Assembly (NCBI GenBank): GCA_013398955.1
Contig: VWPU01001241.1
Location: 62,001-126,000, forward strand
DNA length: 64,000 bases
Source: Callaeas wilsoni
Lineage: Eukaryota > Chordata > Aves > Passeriformes > Callaeidae
Direction: 5' to 3'
A program made the position numbers and the translations under genes. Below, one piece after another: positions 12,662 through 25,056 of this stretch. The notes beneath the pieces were generated by a model, which searched no databases, was not told where the DNA came from, and saw nothing but the letters and a program-made list of their open reading frames with translations. The stretch's first letter is position 1, and the number at the start of each line of letters is the position of its first letter.

Positions 12662-15600
12662 TTGACAATGCTTTACCTAATTCATTATATAGAGTAAGAG
12701 TTGGGAATAAATTATTTTCATCGTCACACACTCCTTAAACTCTGGATTCCTATTCAAGGTTAAATTTCGTTGAGTATAACGATGTCAGTTTTTCTGTAAG
12801 CTGTGAGTATTGGCAATGGCCATTCTGAAAAGTCTTTTTGATTTTTTTCATCTACCTGGTGATGCATGGCCAGAATTCATAGCACTTTATCATACGAGGT
12901 AAAACACCACCATGTACATATAAGATGCAGCTATGCCTTGCAGGTATGAATTATGGTTGTCATGGTCATTTAAAACAGTGCTGTAGGTTGCTGGTGATGT
13001 CTTCTGAATGCCTGTCATCACATATATCATTACCTAAGTTACATAACTCTACTTATATCCAAGCAGACAAACTGCTTGGAGTTGACTTCAACACAGTGTT
13101 CCCTTAAGGTATGAAGGTGATCAGTATGTGAGCACTAGCAATGTTGTGGCAATGGCCAAGCATAGCATATACAGTATATTCTTTGTTCAGAATCATTGTA
13201 TGCCCAAATACGAGGCTGTGCATTGACCTGCAATAGATCAGCTGCAAACCAGTACTTTTTGAACTCTGTTTAATATCATCTAATTTTAAACACTGACAAA
13301 GAGTATTAGAAGCCATCACTCTACACTATGCAAAAACCTATTCTGTCTTCTTTAGGGTTGCAAAATTATAGTAGGGGAACCAAATTTTTTATACCTTATA
13401 AACACTGATTACCTGCTGACAGTCAGTACTCTTGGCTTCAACAAGGCAGATGAATTTATGCGCAGCCATGTAAGCTATGAATGTGTATGTAAACTGGGTG
13501 TCAAATACCAACACATCAGGATGGAAATATGAATTAGAAATGTTCTTTTATGACTCAACACACAACCTTGCAAGTGGTGAACCCATACGGACATTCACTG
13601 ATTGGCAGAGTTACACTGTTCTGTTGCCAGTATGTAAGTTAACACAATACTTCACTAAAAACTCTTCAAACTTCATCGTCATATTGATAAGGACTAACCA
13701 GGTACTTTAGAAAGTTATTTTATGTCAGCATTCTGTTACCAATCCTAGTTCCCAGAAAGCCAGTTCCTGGAATGATGGATGGGTAAATGGGTTATCCAAG
13801 ACACATGCATAGCCCAGAATGACCATGATTATTCCACAAGATGGAGAAAATATTCAGTATATATATTTTACTGCAAGAGTGAAAGAAAAAAAAAGGACAT
13901 GAAAGGCTATCAATTAAGATATGCTGCTCCAAGAAGATTAAGGTTGTAGTTATAAAAAGGACATGATTCAATTTCATATGATAGAAATAACTACTAACTA
14001 AACATAAAACCTTGGTTTATGTGGTTTATGTGGTGGCTATATTATGATCTGTGGACAATGGTATTCTACAGAAGCAGAAGAAACTAAGCTGCGTGACTGG
14101 AAAGCTTCATGCCATCGTAAGTGGCTGGCATGTGTAATGATTATTGTTTATGAAGTTTTACTGTGACAGCAAGTAGCACTATGCTGCATACACATCCAAG
14201 TATAGCAAACTGTCTTTAGCATGCTACTTTACATCATACTTTACATTTCTTCATTTATGTCTTCTCTGCATCTAAAATTTATTTCATCTATACTGTCGGT
14301 AGACCAGAGCAATACTTAAGGCCATCTCCACAAAGTAAACATACTTTATGGATGCCATTCACAGAATATCCTCTTTCAAAGACAAAATGGGCAGCTGCAA
14401 TTCCAAATGGTAATTAACTGACCATAATTTTTAGATGATATGCTAAAGCTTATGTATACTGGGAAAGAAGACCTGTTTATAATGCATGTGTTTAGTACTG
14501 TCTACATCCTTCCTTGAAATACATTTTGATTTTAGGAACAGATGCTTGCTGTGCTCACACACTGATGATCCCTCAAAATATGATCTTCTGATTTTTATTG
14601 GGCATTGCTACTTACATACATACATATATCAAATAATTCCACATCATACAAAATCTATGCTGCCTAACATTAGAGGCTACCTTAGATCAAGCCTCAAATG
14701 GAGCCAGTTTGCCAAAAGTGATGGTATGCTTTTGATGTTTACCAGACATTTTCAGCATTGATGACACTGATGACAATGTCTTTCTCCATCAGACTCTGAC
14801 ATCTCAGATAGCAAGTCACAAGAATGGGTTAGACAGATTTGACTCACACATTACGTATTTTTCATGAGACTAGTGGCAGACAATTCATTGAATTACATGC
14901 ATATATTGGAGATTAATTTTATGAGCACATGGTTCATTTACACCCGATTTTGTAACTGACATATGTTTAAATGGTCTTATCTCATGAGAACCACTCTGTC
15001 TGCAGTCTGTGTAGTGTGAGCTAAGGAAGTATGCCTAACATTACAGTGCTGGGGTATCACAACTATACTATCGCATTGAACAACAGGTTATCTGTTCCTC
15101 AGCTTCCAGACAGTATTATTCGATTTACAGCATAGCTGGACACCTAAGTGGCCAGTGACATTTGTTTCCTCAGCTGATAGTAATGATTTCCCTTATAGCT
15201 CATAGACCTGCAGTCATCTATTTATACTTCTGGAAACAGAGGTGTTCAGAGACAGTCTTGACGACAACAAAAGGCAAACCGGGAGCTGTTGTTCTGTCAT
15301 GGCTGCTTTGCATCTCCCACTGCCATGGTGCATGGCTTCCTTCACATCTGCAATAGGTGATAAAACTGAGGCCATGTTGTGAGGAGATATGGGAGCCAGG
15401 ACAGAGCAAGCCCCTGCAGCCATATCCTTGCTCCTCCACCCAGTCATCTCATGCTCTTTACAAAGTAGGCTGCTAAAGGTACGGTAGCTTGCATTTCTGC
15501 TTCCTTAAAAATCCAGTGCTTGGAACATTCACTGTTCAGTTTACTATGTGTGTGTTTTAAAATTTGTCCTAACAATGATTCAAATTAAAAAAAAAAAAAA

Positions 15601-18600
15601 ATAATAGGAATGTAATGCTTCCATTGCTAATAGGCAGACCAACTTCCTAGACTATGCACTTTTTTCTAACCAACAAGCTAGAATTAGATTCTATATAATT
15701 TGGTACCAAAAGCTACATTTAACTGACATTTAGATTGTAAAGTAAGACCCCCAAAAAAGTTGAAAATTCAAAAATTAAGCCTTACACTCTGTTCTTAACC
15801 CACAGTGCTAATGGCACAGGAGTCCTGATCAAGTAACTGGGAATGTGAAGTATGCTTCTAAGAAAAAGTGTAAGTCTGCCCCTTATGTTTGGATCTATTG
15901 GCTTATGCTATTTTCAGTCACAAAATTAGCCTTAAAAAATCTTTTTCTTTAATTATCCCCTCCCTTTGTCCCACTTTGAAAGAGGAAAAAGAACAAAAGT
16001 TTATAGGAATATATAAAATATGTATTACATTTATTCAGGAGACTTGAAAGGGCTCCTTTGGAGCCATTTGAGTCTCTCCATCCCAGCCTATCCAGTAAAT
16101 ATACAGTTACATATTTTTAAAATGTATTTTTTTGATAAAAATTAATTTTGTCTACAGTCAATAACCTTCTCATAGGTTTAGATATTGAAAGGCCAAAGGA
16201 AACACGGCCATAACCTACTCTGGCCTTCTGCATCATACAGACCATAGTACTCTGAAGATACATGACCTTGTGTAGTCAGCTTGATAGACTGTAGCTGATT
16301 AACACAACACATATTCAGTTTTATATTGTTCCACAGTACAGATCATGACAATAGCAATATGGAAATGTTTATTTAAAAAGTTACGGCACATAAGCAGGAA
16401 CCCAGATTGCAGAACTGAAAATATTTTCAATTTGCTTTTTCTTAAATCTGATAGTTATAGGCCCTTGTAGAGAAACAACTATTCAAAAAAATAAAATTAT
16501 CTTAGAACTTTTGCTAATTCGAGTTCAAAATTAGATCAGGCAACATCACCAATTTACTCTGAACTTCTATAATTTGAAACTGGCCAGTACATATTTGGAA
16601 ATTACAGTGAACACAAATGCTCCTACATCTTTTACTGAACGCAAACCTTTATGACTGTGCTACAACCTACTGAAAACATGAGCATGTAACAGAAATGTCG
16701 ACACAATCTTGCTTTGCATGACATCAACATGCCAATATAATATTTTTTCTCCCTCTCTCTGTATATAGCATATATGCACTTTTACGTAAAAGAAAATAGA
16801 TTCAATGATAAATTTATCATGTTTTCATGTATCTACGATGTACCATATACCAAGCACTAGAATTATCACACTTACCTTCCTGCATAATTACAGTTAAATT
16901 CTCCAAACACAAATATTTTTGTTACCTTTTCAAAGAACAACAGTCAACATGCTCAGCACTTCATTACTGTCAGGTTGCAGAAAAAGTTAAAGCTGCCATG
17001 AAAGAGATTTCAAAATTGAAATGAAATTTATAAGTGAATAAAAAAACTGATGAGATGCTGTTCTGACTTAAAAATAATATAAATTCTCCTATTGTAGAAG
17101 AAAAACAAATACAGAATAAGTAGTTCTTTTAGTATTTTCCTCCAACTATCCAAGGGAAAAAAGTTGGAACAGAAACATCAGTAATTTTCTTCTGTCTATA
17201 GTAGAACATAAGTTATAGTAGTTTGTTGACAATAAGAATTTCTCAATGGATTAAAATGTGCACGTCTGCGTATGTGTGTGTTTGTGTGCTTTGTAAGTAT
17301 ACAAGCACACATATCTTAATACATGTGACAAACAGCACAGAATTTCAAATTCACCAAATGAGCTGATCTGCAGCAAAAATCCTGTGCAACTAAATTTTCA
17401 ATAAATCTATATTTTCAGCAACAACTGACTTTGATTTACTAAAAAATGCTATGGGCTGATACTGGTGCGCTTCTAACCTACAGTATGCAGTACTTCTATA
17501 AAACATCTCCAAAATGCCATCTGCATTGCATATTTGTTGTAAAACTATATCTTTTTCTAATCTTCATTTTTGTTAACCATACATATGTATATCTGTTTAT
17601 GCTCTAAGAAATAAGTCTGCAATGCTTTATAGCATGCCACATATGTTCATAAGTCCTCAAACCAATATAAAATCATGTAATTGAAAAAAAGGCATACTAT
17701 TTTTCATGCTATGCTCAATATAAATATAAATTCAAGGCAGTCAAGCTATCCATTACCAAAACAATAATAATCATAATATATATGTATATATACCTACACT
17801 CTCTAAAAAGTGATCCAGTTATGTGGATTAAGAAACCAGTAAGAAAATGGTTGAACGTAGTACAAAAGTCTCATTTTATGTAAAAGCCCATACTGGCCAT
17901 TTCAAGTATTTTAATACTTTCCTATAACCTTTTCATTAATAACTAGATTTTTGTAGAAATAATAATTTTATACTGAAAATTGTATTCAAGTTAAATAAAA
18001 ATTAACTTCTGCTGTAATTCATTTTTAGAGTGTGCATGTATACATAGCAAAATACCTTTCTACAGACCTATCATAAATACTTTAGTCTATGTCATTTCTC
18101 TCCTACAAAAAAACTTCGATTTTTTTCCTCAGATTTTGGATCATGTCTATCAGGCCTTTCAAGAAATAAAACTCATCTTAGTTCATTTGCAACACCAGAT
18201 TCCCTTCAGTTTGTGCCAGTTTGCAAGTTAAAGGTCAAAGACATGGGACAGTACACTTTAAGGAAATTCAGACAGTGAAGCTGTTCACAGAAGACAATGT
18301 TTAACTTGGTAATGACAGTCAACAGGTCAATAATCAAGTTCAAGGCAAGCTGTTCATTGTTGCAAAAGCTACTCCCCTCAAATCCTGGCTTTCATAAAAA
18401 ACCAGGTGTCTGACTTTTGGGGTGCATCATTCTGACCATCTTTAATAAGTTCACAGCCCAGTGACTGTAAAGCCTATCACTGCAAGAAGCAGCTCCTAAA
18501 ATCAATAAAGAGGTCTGTCAGTTGCTGACTTTTCTCTAGGAAAAAATTATTGATACAAACCTGCTCTGCAGGTCACATGAAAATGACAATACTGCTGTTA

Positions 18601-18685
18601 GCACAAATTACACAGAATGACAAAATGTTTTGGTGGTCCCTTGGCCCTGTCAGTGATAACATGTTTGACTGAAGGCCCGAAATTT

Positions 18686-19167
18686 TAACCCTTTGAGAAC
18701 TATGATGAACATGCAAAGGGGTAACACACCAGAGGATACTCATGCACTACAGAGTCATCTTCTTAGCTTTCTTTTGAAACTGTAACTCTACCTCTGCAGA
18801 GGCAAAGCGAATTGTCATGCAACATAGTCTCAAAAGAGAAATCCAAGATGCTTAAGATAAGAGGCTAAGCTATAAAATTGCTGCCAGCTCAGAAAAATTC
18901 TTTTTCAGTGGTAGAAATTATTAAAATACGTTTGGTTCCTTTTACAAGAAAGTAGCTGGTAAATATATTTTGTTTTCTATTTATGTTACAAATGCTTTTC
19001 TATCAATAATGCAAATAATTAAAAACGCAGTCACAAGAATTCTGTTTCGAAAAACTGATTTTCTTTTAAAACTTGTATTACCCAAACACAATTCTATAAT
19101 TTAATGATGACCAAGATTAACATCCACCAGACTCTGAAAACTGGATGCAATAGTTCTCAAAGGGTTA
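18686..19167. mobile_element. Possible TTAA-type DNA transposon remnant (MITE-like)
   Basis: The segment is bounded by an 18-bp perfect inverted repeat: taaccctttgagaactat at 18686-18703 and its exact reverse complement at 19150-19167. The left end is preceded so that it reads TTAA then CCCTTTGAG; the right end reads CAAAGGG then TTAC. TTAA target sites next to CCYT-type ends are the signature of piggyBac-superfamily elements. The 482-bp interior is AT-rich with no coding frame. A chance inverted repeat or a structured UTR element remains possible. Confidence 0.35.
18694..18701 (-). promoter_or_regulatory. miR-146 8-mer seed match in the MMP16 3' UTR
   Basis: The minus strand reads AGTTCTCA, a perfect 8-mer complement to the miR-146a/b seed. 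MMP16 is a published target of miR-146b in mammals. The site sits inside the left arm of an 18-bp inverted repeat (18686-18703 with 19150-19167), so folding of the UTR could hide it. Whether this is the same site as the mammalian one cannot be told from this sequence. Confidence 0.4.
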
Positions 19168-19777
19168 CACCACCAATATAATACCAGTGTCAAGTTTCTC
19201 AATAGCATGTCTGTTGTTTTAGTTCATTGAAATCCACTTCAGAGACACACTGCTTTTTTACCATTCTTTGGAATGAGTGCTCCTGACAGACCTATAAAAG
19301 GCCTGGGGTAGTTGGCTTGGTACAGCTTGGGAAAGACAATGTAGGAAAACCAACCAAAAATCAAACAAACCAATAAAAAGGTTCTGCTCGAATATAGTAT
19401 TGAATATGAGTTTAAAACATTGAGGACATAGCCCAGAGCAGCTGTAAAAAACACAAAATGAATGTATTATTAAGGCTGTTACTATATTGCAGATATTTTG
19501 GCCCCTTATTTGTTGGAAAATGGCTGTCCGAACAGTCTGAAGTCCTGCGTGTCATCCGAGTCTCCTACCTGACAAAACTGGAAGTAGGAGTATAGGACTT
19601 TATCCGTAGCAGACAGAAAGCAATCCTCTTTGGAGACAAAGCTGTTTTGGGTCTTCTCACTTTCCCGAAAGTTCCATTGTTGGTTGCTGTGTTTCTCTAA
19701 AAAAATTTACTTTCAGCAAAAAATTTTTCAAAGGGGAACAGGCCTTAAGGGAAAAATGTAGAAACATTGGAAATATT

Positions 19778-19783
19778 TTTATT
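19778..19783 (-). terminator. Proximal poly(A) signal candidate for MMP16
   Basis: This is a canonical AATAAA on the minus strand, about 305 nt past the stop codon. It is the first canonical hexamer I noticed in the UTR and could give a short-UTR isoform. A U-rich segment follows 40-70 nt downstream. The hexamer alone is weak evidence in AT-rich DNA. Confidence 0.3.
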
Positions 19784-20088
19784 CCTCTTTGTTAGTTAAT
19801 CCTGATAGTTTATAGGGCATTGAGCGTGCAGAGGGAAGGCCTAGGATTGAATGACAAAGAAAGACAAAGGACTGAAGAAACAGCAGATACTGTGTATCAT
19901 GGAAGCTTCCCAGCTGAGCGAATCGCCACTCATGCGCAGGACAGGCAACCCCCTGGGTTTTAAGGATCAGCTTTGCTTCAGACTGACAGATGCCCGCTCC
20001 TAGCTAGGAAACCGCATAACAGCTCTTGTGTTGAATCTCAAGTTACCACGAACTCCTGGGAGGGAAAGAAAAAAACCAAAACCCTGCA

Positions 20089-20423
20089 TCACACCCACTC
20101 TTGCATAGAGCGTTTGCAGTACAGTATGTGGCGGGGTGTTCCTTTCCTTTTGAACTGGAACACAGTGTAAACCAAGACAAGGAGGCACAAGGCCAGGATG
20201 CAGGGAATGACAATGGCTATGGCTTTCACAGTGCTGGCTGTGTTGTCCAGTTTGATGACAATGTCAACGTCATCTTGAGGGCTGTGTCGGTCTTTATCTC
20301 GATCTGTTGGTCCATCACAACCCATAAAATCCTTGAGGATGGATCTGGGATAGCCAGGTTCCACCCTGAGCATCTGGTTATTGAATTTCCAGTATTCTTT
20401 TCCTTTGTAGAAATATGTGAAGC
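20089..20423 (-). CDS. MMP16: MMP16 exon 10: blade 4, stalk, transmembrane helix, tail and stop
   Basis: This terminal coding exon is 335 nt: two bases of a split glycine, 110 codons and the stop TGA (20091-20089). Residues 1-35 of the exon finish hemopexin blade 4 (FTYFYKGKEYW, then EPGYP) and end with the cysteine of MGCDGP, expected to disulfide-bond to the exon 6 cysteine. Residues 36-66 form an acidic/polar stalk. Residues about 67-90 are a continuous hydrophobic helix, the type I membrane anchor that distinguishes MT-MMPs from secreted MMPs. Residues 91-110 are a short basic cytoplasmic tail starting KRKGTPRHILYC and ending EWV, a C-terminus known in MT-MMPs to contact trafficking and PDZ-type partners. 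The tail and helix are what identify the gene as MMP16 rather than MMP14, MMP15 or MMP24. The acceptor is ctttctttctcag|GC. Confidence 0.98.
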
Positions 20424-20865
20424 CTGAGAAAGAAAGTAGCAATTATTCATGGTTGTATGAAATCACGTCATCAATATAGTATGATGGAAATTACTGGTAT
20501 CAATTTTTTTGTAACTAAAAAAATCAAAAGACATAAGGAATAGACTTCAGTTATAAGTCTTTCAAATCTTTTTCACAAATTTTATTTCTTTACTGTCTCT
20601 AGAAATATAACATTGGGTTTGGGTGTTTTGGTTTGCTTTTGGTTTTATTGTCTGTTTGTTCTTTAGTTGTTCTTTCATTCAGTAAACTGGGATTTTATTT
20701 TCTTTCATTGCTACAAAAATAATCAAAGAATTCTATAGAATATGGTCTATGAAAAGCCAAGGTTTGTTCATTTGCTGAAAAACCAGTTAGGGCTGGAATC
20801 CTCAGGGACAGGACTTTAAAGCATCATGACCTCTTCAAGATGGGAAGTCTCCTGAAACAAATTGC

Positions 20866-20887
20866 AATGCTATGCTATGCTATGCTA
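20866..20887. repeat. (ATGCT)n short tandem repeat
   Basis: About 4.4 perfect copies of the pentamer in intron 9. Confidence 0.9.
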
Positions 20888-23664
20888 TCCAGAAAGGAGA
20901 ACTGACCCTCTTTAATCTCACATAGCCTATAGCTGTATTTCAGAAGGAGACTGGATGAAATAACAGCATCTTTCACATGAGAAAACAGGTGTAACTAGAT
21001 TTAAGTTTTTTGTAAAGACCTGATATTTGTTCATTCAGGCACAATCCAATGTTATTATTAAACACGCTTAAATGGAGAAAGAACTTGACTCTTGCCAAAA
21101 ATCGATACTACTTTATTATCCCAGCTGAAAAATGACATTGATCTGCAAGACACAAACCTTCAGGATGGGTGAACTTTCTCCTACTGTTTAGGAACTGAAT
21201 GGAAACAGGTGGATTAGTCCTTATCTTCACTTTATACATCTCATATATTTCCTGCAGTATTAAAGGCTACTAAGACAGATTGGGCACTACTTGTAGTTAA
21301 TAATGCTTCCTGAAAGGGCTGGAAACTGCCTATCTGGAGATAAGATTATTAACCACCGATTCAATCAATAATTATTTCCTTTCAATTCTAAAATTAAAAA
21401 AGGAGAAATATTTGATAGCATATTTTGCAGCTCAAACTGTAAGAAAAGTCTTCATCACCTACTACCACTTTTCAGAAAGACTAGAGTATTTCATCATTCT
21501 TCTACATTAGGTATTTTTGTAATTTTAATAGTCTTCCTATCCAATGAAAAGGTTATTATTTTCCTTTTCTTAATCCCTTGCATTTTTATTACGTGAAAAT
21601 ATGCTAATAAATTTATAGAAAGATCTAATACAATTTGAAAAAAAAAAGATACAAAAGTGCTGATCTGTATCAAAAGAGTAGCTAGACTTGTTCAGAAAAT
21701 GCTTTCTATTCTGATTGGAATAAAACCTAAAAGAAGACTGGAATTCTTTATATATGATGATGTTTTAAAATTTCAGCACATATAAAATTCCTTAAAGCAA
21801 TCTGTAGTTTAAATGAAAAGCATTGTCAAATGCAAAATTTCGGTATTTTGAACCACAGTTTCCCTACCTTTGCATTCTACGCTTTCCATATAACAATATG
21901 CCTTTCAGAAAGCACTGCACGTCCTGACCATGGATAAATATTTTAAGGATGGAAATTTGATATATTATCTCTATCAATACTCTAATACATATATAGAGAC
22001 CATATACAGATGTGACATCTCTAAATCTATATTCATAATATATGCTGAATACTTGTATGTTTACATCAGGGGTACAGGTAAGTCAAAATACAGACTTTAG
22101 TTAGTAGTAATTGATATTATGCAGCAAAAGGTCAAATTAAATCTCTTAAAATCAAAACAGGAAAGGAATTGCCAGCTGCTAGAGATCCAATACCATTTTT
22201 CCAAATAGAGCACATTTTCCATTGGAAAACTCTGAACATAGTTTAAACTTTTCTGCCATTTTTGCTGAGGTAGGAACCAGGATAATAGTCAGTTACAACT
22301 GAAAGATGGAAACTACCAGCAGAGAAGGATAGTTCTAAGAGACTGAGTAGTTTTACTGCTTCTCCTGATAGAACAAATGACTTCAACATGACTGTTGAAA
22401 GTGATTTCTTCTAATCTGCTAGATGTGTTAAGCCTGCTTTGAGAGCTGCTCCTTACAATTTTCTAAGGTACTCACTGAGAAGTGAGTGCAATACCTGATC
22501 CAAACAGCACTGAAGGGCTTAGCAGCCACCACTATGTCAAATGTAATTGTGTAGTAAGTATAAGGCAAAAAAAGGCCAGTGGACTAATAAAGTAGACTAC
22601 CTTTTCTCTACCTTCTACCTGAAAATTGCCCCACCATCCACTTCAGCAGAATTTCTAGTTGGAAAGTTAAATTTTCTGTGCTGCTCTCAAGGCAGAAAGA
22701 AAGATTTCTCCAATTTTGAGAACTTTGTGTGATCTCAAATTCCATGTAGCAAAAGAAAGGAAATTTCTTCTCCACCTCCTCCAAAGAGTTTCTACCACAG
22801 TGTTAGAAAACAAATCACAATATAGGAAGTAGCAGGGCGAGTTTCAGAGATGTCACCTGTACCTTACCAAGCTTTTAGGATACGGAGTCGGGACACTGAC
22901 TAGAGTAGGAAATTGGTTTTTCTAATCCTTTCTAAGACTCTTAATGCAAGATTACCCAAAAACTTTTGCCATCACTGAAGGAAACCCCTGCATGATCAGG
23001 GTTATTGTAGGTGTTCATTTGCACAGTTTGCACAACAGGAAGACAAAAGAAGGAAATAAGTATACTTTAAAATGAAATGGATTCCCTGAAAGACATGCTT
23101 TCAGACATATCCTTATGAAGGTTTATAGTAAAAGTTCCTTATCAACTCTGCTTCTGTCTAAAGAAATAAAAGCAGTTTCAGGCAAAATGCAATCAACTTC
23201 TTTCAAACTGAGCTGTGGCATTTCTTATTTGCATCTGCTTTTGTTTCTTTCTCTCTTCATACAAATAACAGAAAAATTGAGAACTGTTTCTTAAGACTTA
23301 ATTTTCTTGATTTCAGGGAAAATGTCTCAGTGGTCTTCTTGGGAACTTTATGGTGTCCTTTTCAGTCCCTTTTTCTGCCCTGGGGCCCTTATAGGCTTTC
23401 TGAGATGCTCAAGAACTCCCTCTTTCCTTTCACCTCCTCCATAATCTCATGCCATGTTTTACTACCCCCCCCCATCCAAAGAGTCCAGCAGACTATCAAA
23501 ACCACTGGGGCTAGAAAGAGAAGCGGCTTTTATGTAAGCAAAAGTCTTTCATGCCTTAGGAATGCGTGCTCTGTCTCTGCAGTGCTTTCAAACTCCCTGG
23601 TCTGGGTGTTACAGTAGGATAATTTTCATTATTAATGGGAGTCACGTGTACCTGAGCTCAGTAC

Positions 23665-23795
23665 AGAATATATATAAAACAATATATTTATGTACACAGA
23701 TATGTGTGTATATATATACACACAGATATAGATAGATGATTGATAGATACATAGATATAGATGTATATACATGTATATATATTTCTATAATGTTT
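23665..23795. repeat. TA/TG/GATA-rich simple sequence
   Basis: Interrupted runs of TATA, TGTG/CACA and GATA (for example agatatagatagatgattg) form an impure microsatellite in intron 9. Confidence 0.85.
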
Positions 23796-24940
23796 GTGAC
23801 TATTTCCACATATATGTGTATTTAAAAACAGTTAATTATTGAGTATGATATATGCAGAATATCATCTTGACTGACCTACTTTCCAGTTAAAAGCAACAAA
23901 AAAATTCAATCTAGCAAAAAGGCCAAAATACAGACAGGGTTTCTTCTTCTGGATAAAACAGACACAAAGCAAGGAAGCAATTAAACATACTTCTGAAAAA
24001 AACCCCAAACATTTCCCTGGTAAATTACTTAATCAAGTTAGATGTTGAAATAGGAGACTAAAAGGTTTTATAAAAGGAAAGAAATCTTTTTATTTTCTTA
24101 TTAAAAGGAAATTAAAATAATATGGCAATAGATATGTGTCCTGTCTTATGAGGCAAACAGAATAAACTCACAACCAACTAATAAATAAGTCATATATGCC
24201 ATATAACAATTGTCCAGCAATGATAGGATACAACAAATGCATCTTTTTATTCCTGTCAAAAGGATCTAAAAACTCTGTGCAACTGAGGGCTCTGTTGGCA
24301 GTTGGCCACCATCTGCTGGGTAGCACTGAATTCTCCTAAGATGAAGGAGATTTTGGCTGTTCTTATTTGTTTTGAGGTGTGTCCAGCTGAGATTCCAGGC
24401 TCTAGCTATGTGATGATGCATCTTGATAAAGGTAATAATACATTATACTAAAATCTCTCTTATCTGCTTTTTTGCATCATGGATTTATGACATCTTTGAT
24501 TTACATAAATTCATTGGGACATTTCTGCTTAGATAAAGATTTTGTTTCCCTTTGTTAACTTTTTAGAATGAAAGCAATATCTTCTAAGCTGTTTAAAAAG
24601 CCAACACCTTGAAAATTCAATACAGATATACTGTTTTTATGAAGCTTAAGAGGTGCTATAATTCAGCAGAGAACAAAAATAAAATGAATTAAGACAGAAG
24701 AAAAAATAATCGAAAGTAAGGTTTATAACACTAAATTTGAAAGTATTTTCAGCCCTGGGTTAAAGAGTACTTGCAAACAAAGAGCCATTTTCACTAAAGC
24801 CAGTTCTATAGGAGGAAATACTCTGTTTAGATATCAAGAATTCCTTCACTACTTAACCTGAATAGTCAATCATCCCTCTACTACTCTATCTTACATAAAG
24901 GGTGTGAATAAGTAATTAAAACAAGAACGTGTTTGCATAC

Positions 24941-25056
24941 CATTTTCTTTGTGGACAAAGGCACCCTGAGGAGATTCCGGGATACCTTTCCAAATTGTGA
25001 TTGGTTTGGGATAACCAGGGTCCATGGATCTCATTTCTTCACTGTACCTCCAGTAC
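24941..25056 (-). CDS. MMP16: MMP16 exon 9: hemopexin blades 3-4
   Basis: The exon is 116 nt: one base completing the split arginine, 38 codons and one base of a split glycine. The peptide begins YWRYSEEMRSMDPGYPKPI and ends ESPQGAFVHKEN. DPGYP marks the turn ending hemopexin blade 3, and QGAFVHKENG starts blade 4. The acceptor is aaaaaatatttcag|GTA and the donor is AATG|GTATGC. The phases fit exon 8 (R = AG+G) and exon 10 (G = G+GC) exactly, which supports the assigned edges. The exon is intact. Confidence 0.96.

Larger units (their letters stand above)
9003..20088 (-). other. MMP16: Probable long MMP16 3' untranslated region; distal end uncertain
   Basis: The sequence after the stop codon has no further coding exon. 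The mammalian MMP16 mRNA is remembered as having a 3' UTR of many kilobases, so I infer a similar UTR here. The sequence alone fixes neither its end nor its continuity. Minus-strand AATAAA hexamers occur at 19778-19783, 16368-16373, 16030-16035, 14278-14283, 9363-9368 and 8997-9002. The stretch is AT-rich and holds two microsatellites, two TTAA-flanked inverted-repeat elements and a miR-146 seed match. No recognised LTR or CR1 copy lies between 9 and 20 kb, whereas both are common elsewhere in the window; this fits a constrained transcribed UTR. RNA-seq is needed to place the end. Confidence 0.45.
20424..24940 (-). other. MMP16: MMP16 intron 9, nothing else seen
   Basis: The 4.5-kb intron has donor GTATGC and acceptor ctttctttctcag. 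It contains a short (ATGCT)n repeat near 20866 and a TA/GT/GATA-rich tract near 23665-23795. No CR1 or LTR copy was recognised and no exon-like island stood out. Confidence 0.85.

Noticed and set aside
12540..12738. Frames with long Tyr-Ile runs
   Set aside because: Translation of the (TA)n microsatellite.
20101..20427. 108-codon plus-strand frame
   Set aside because: It is the antisense shadow of MMP16 exon 10.
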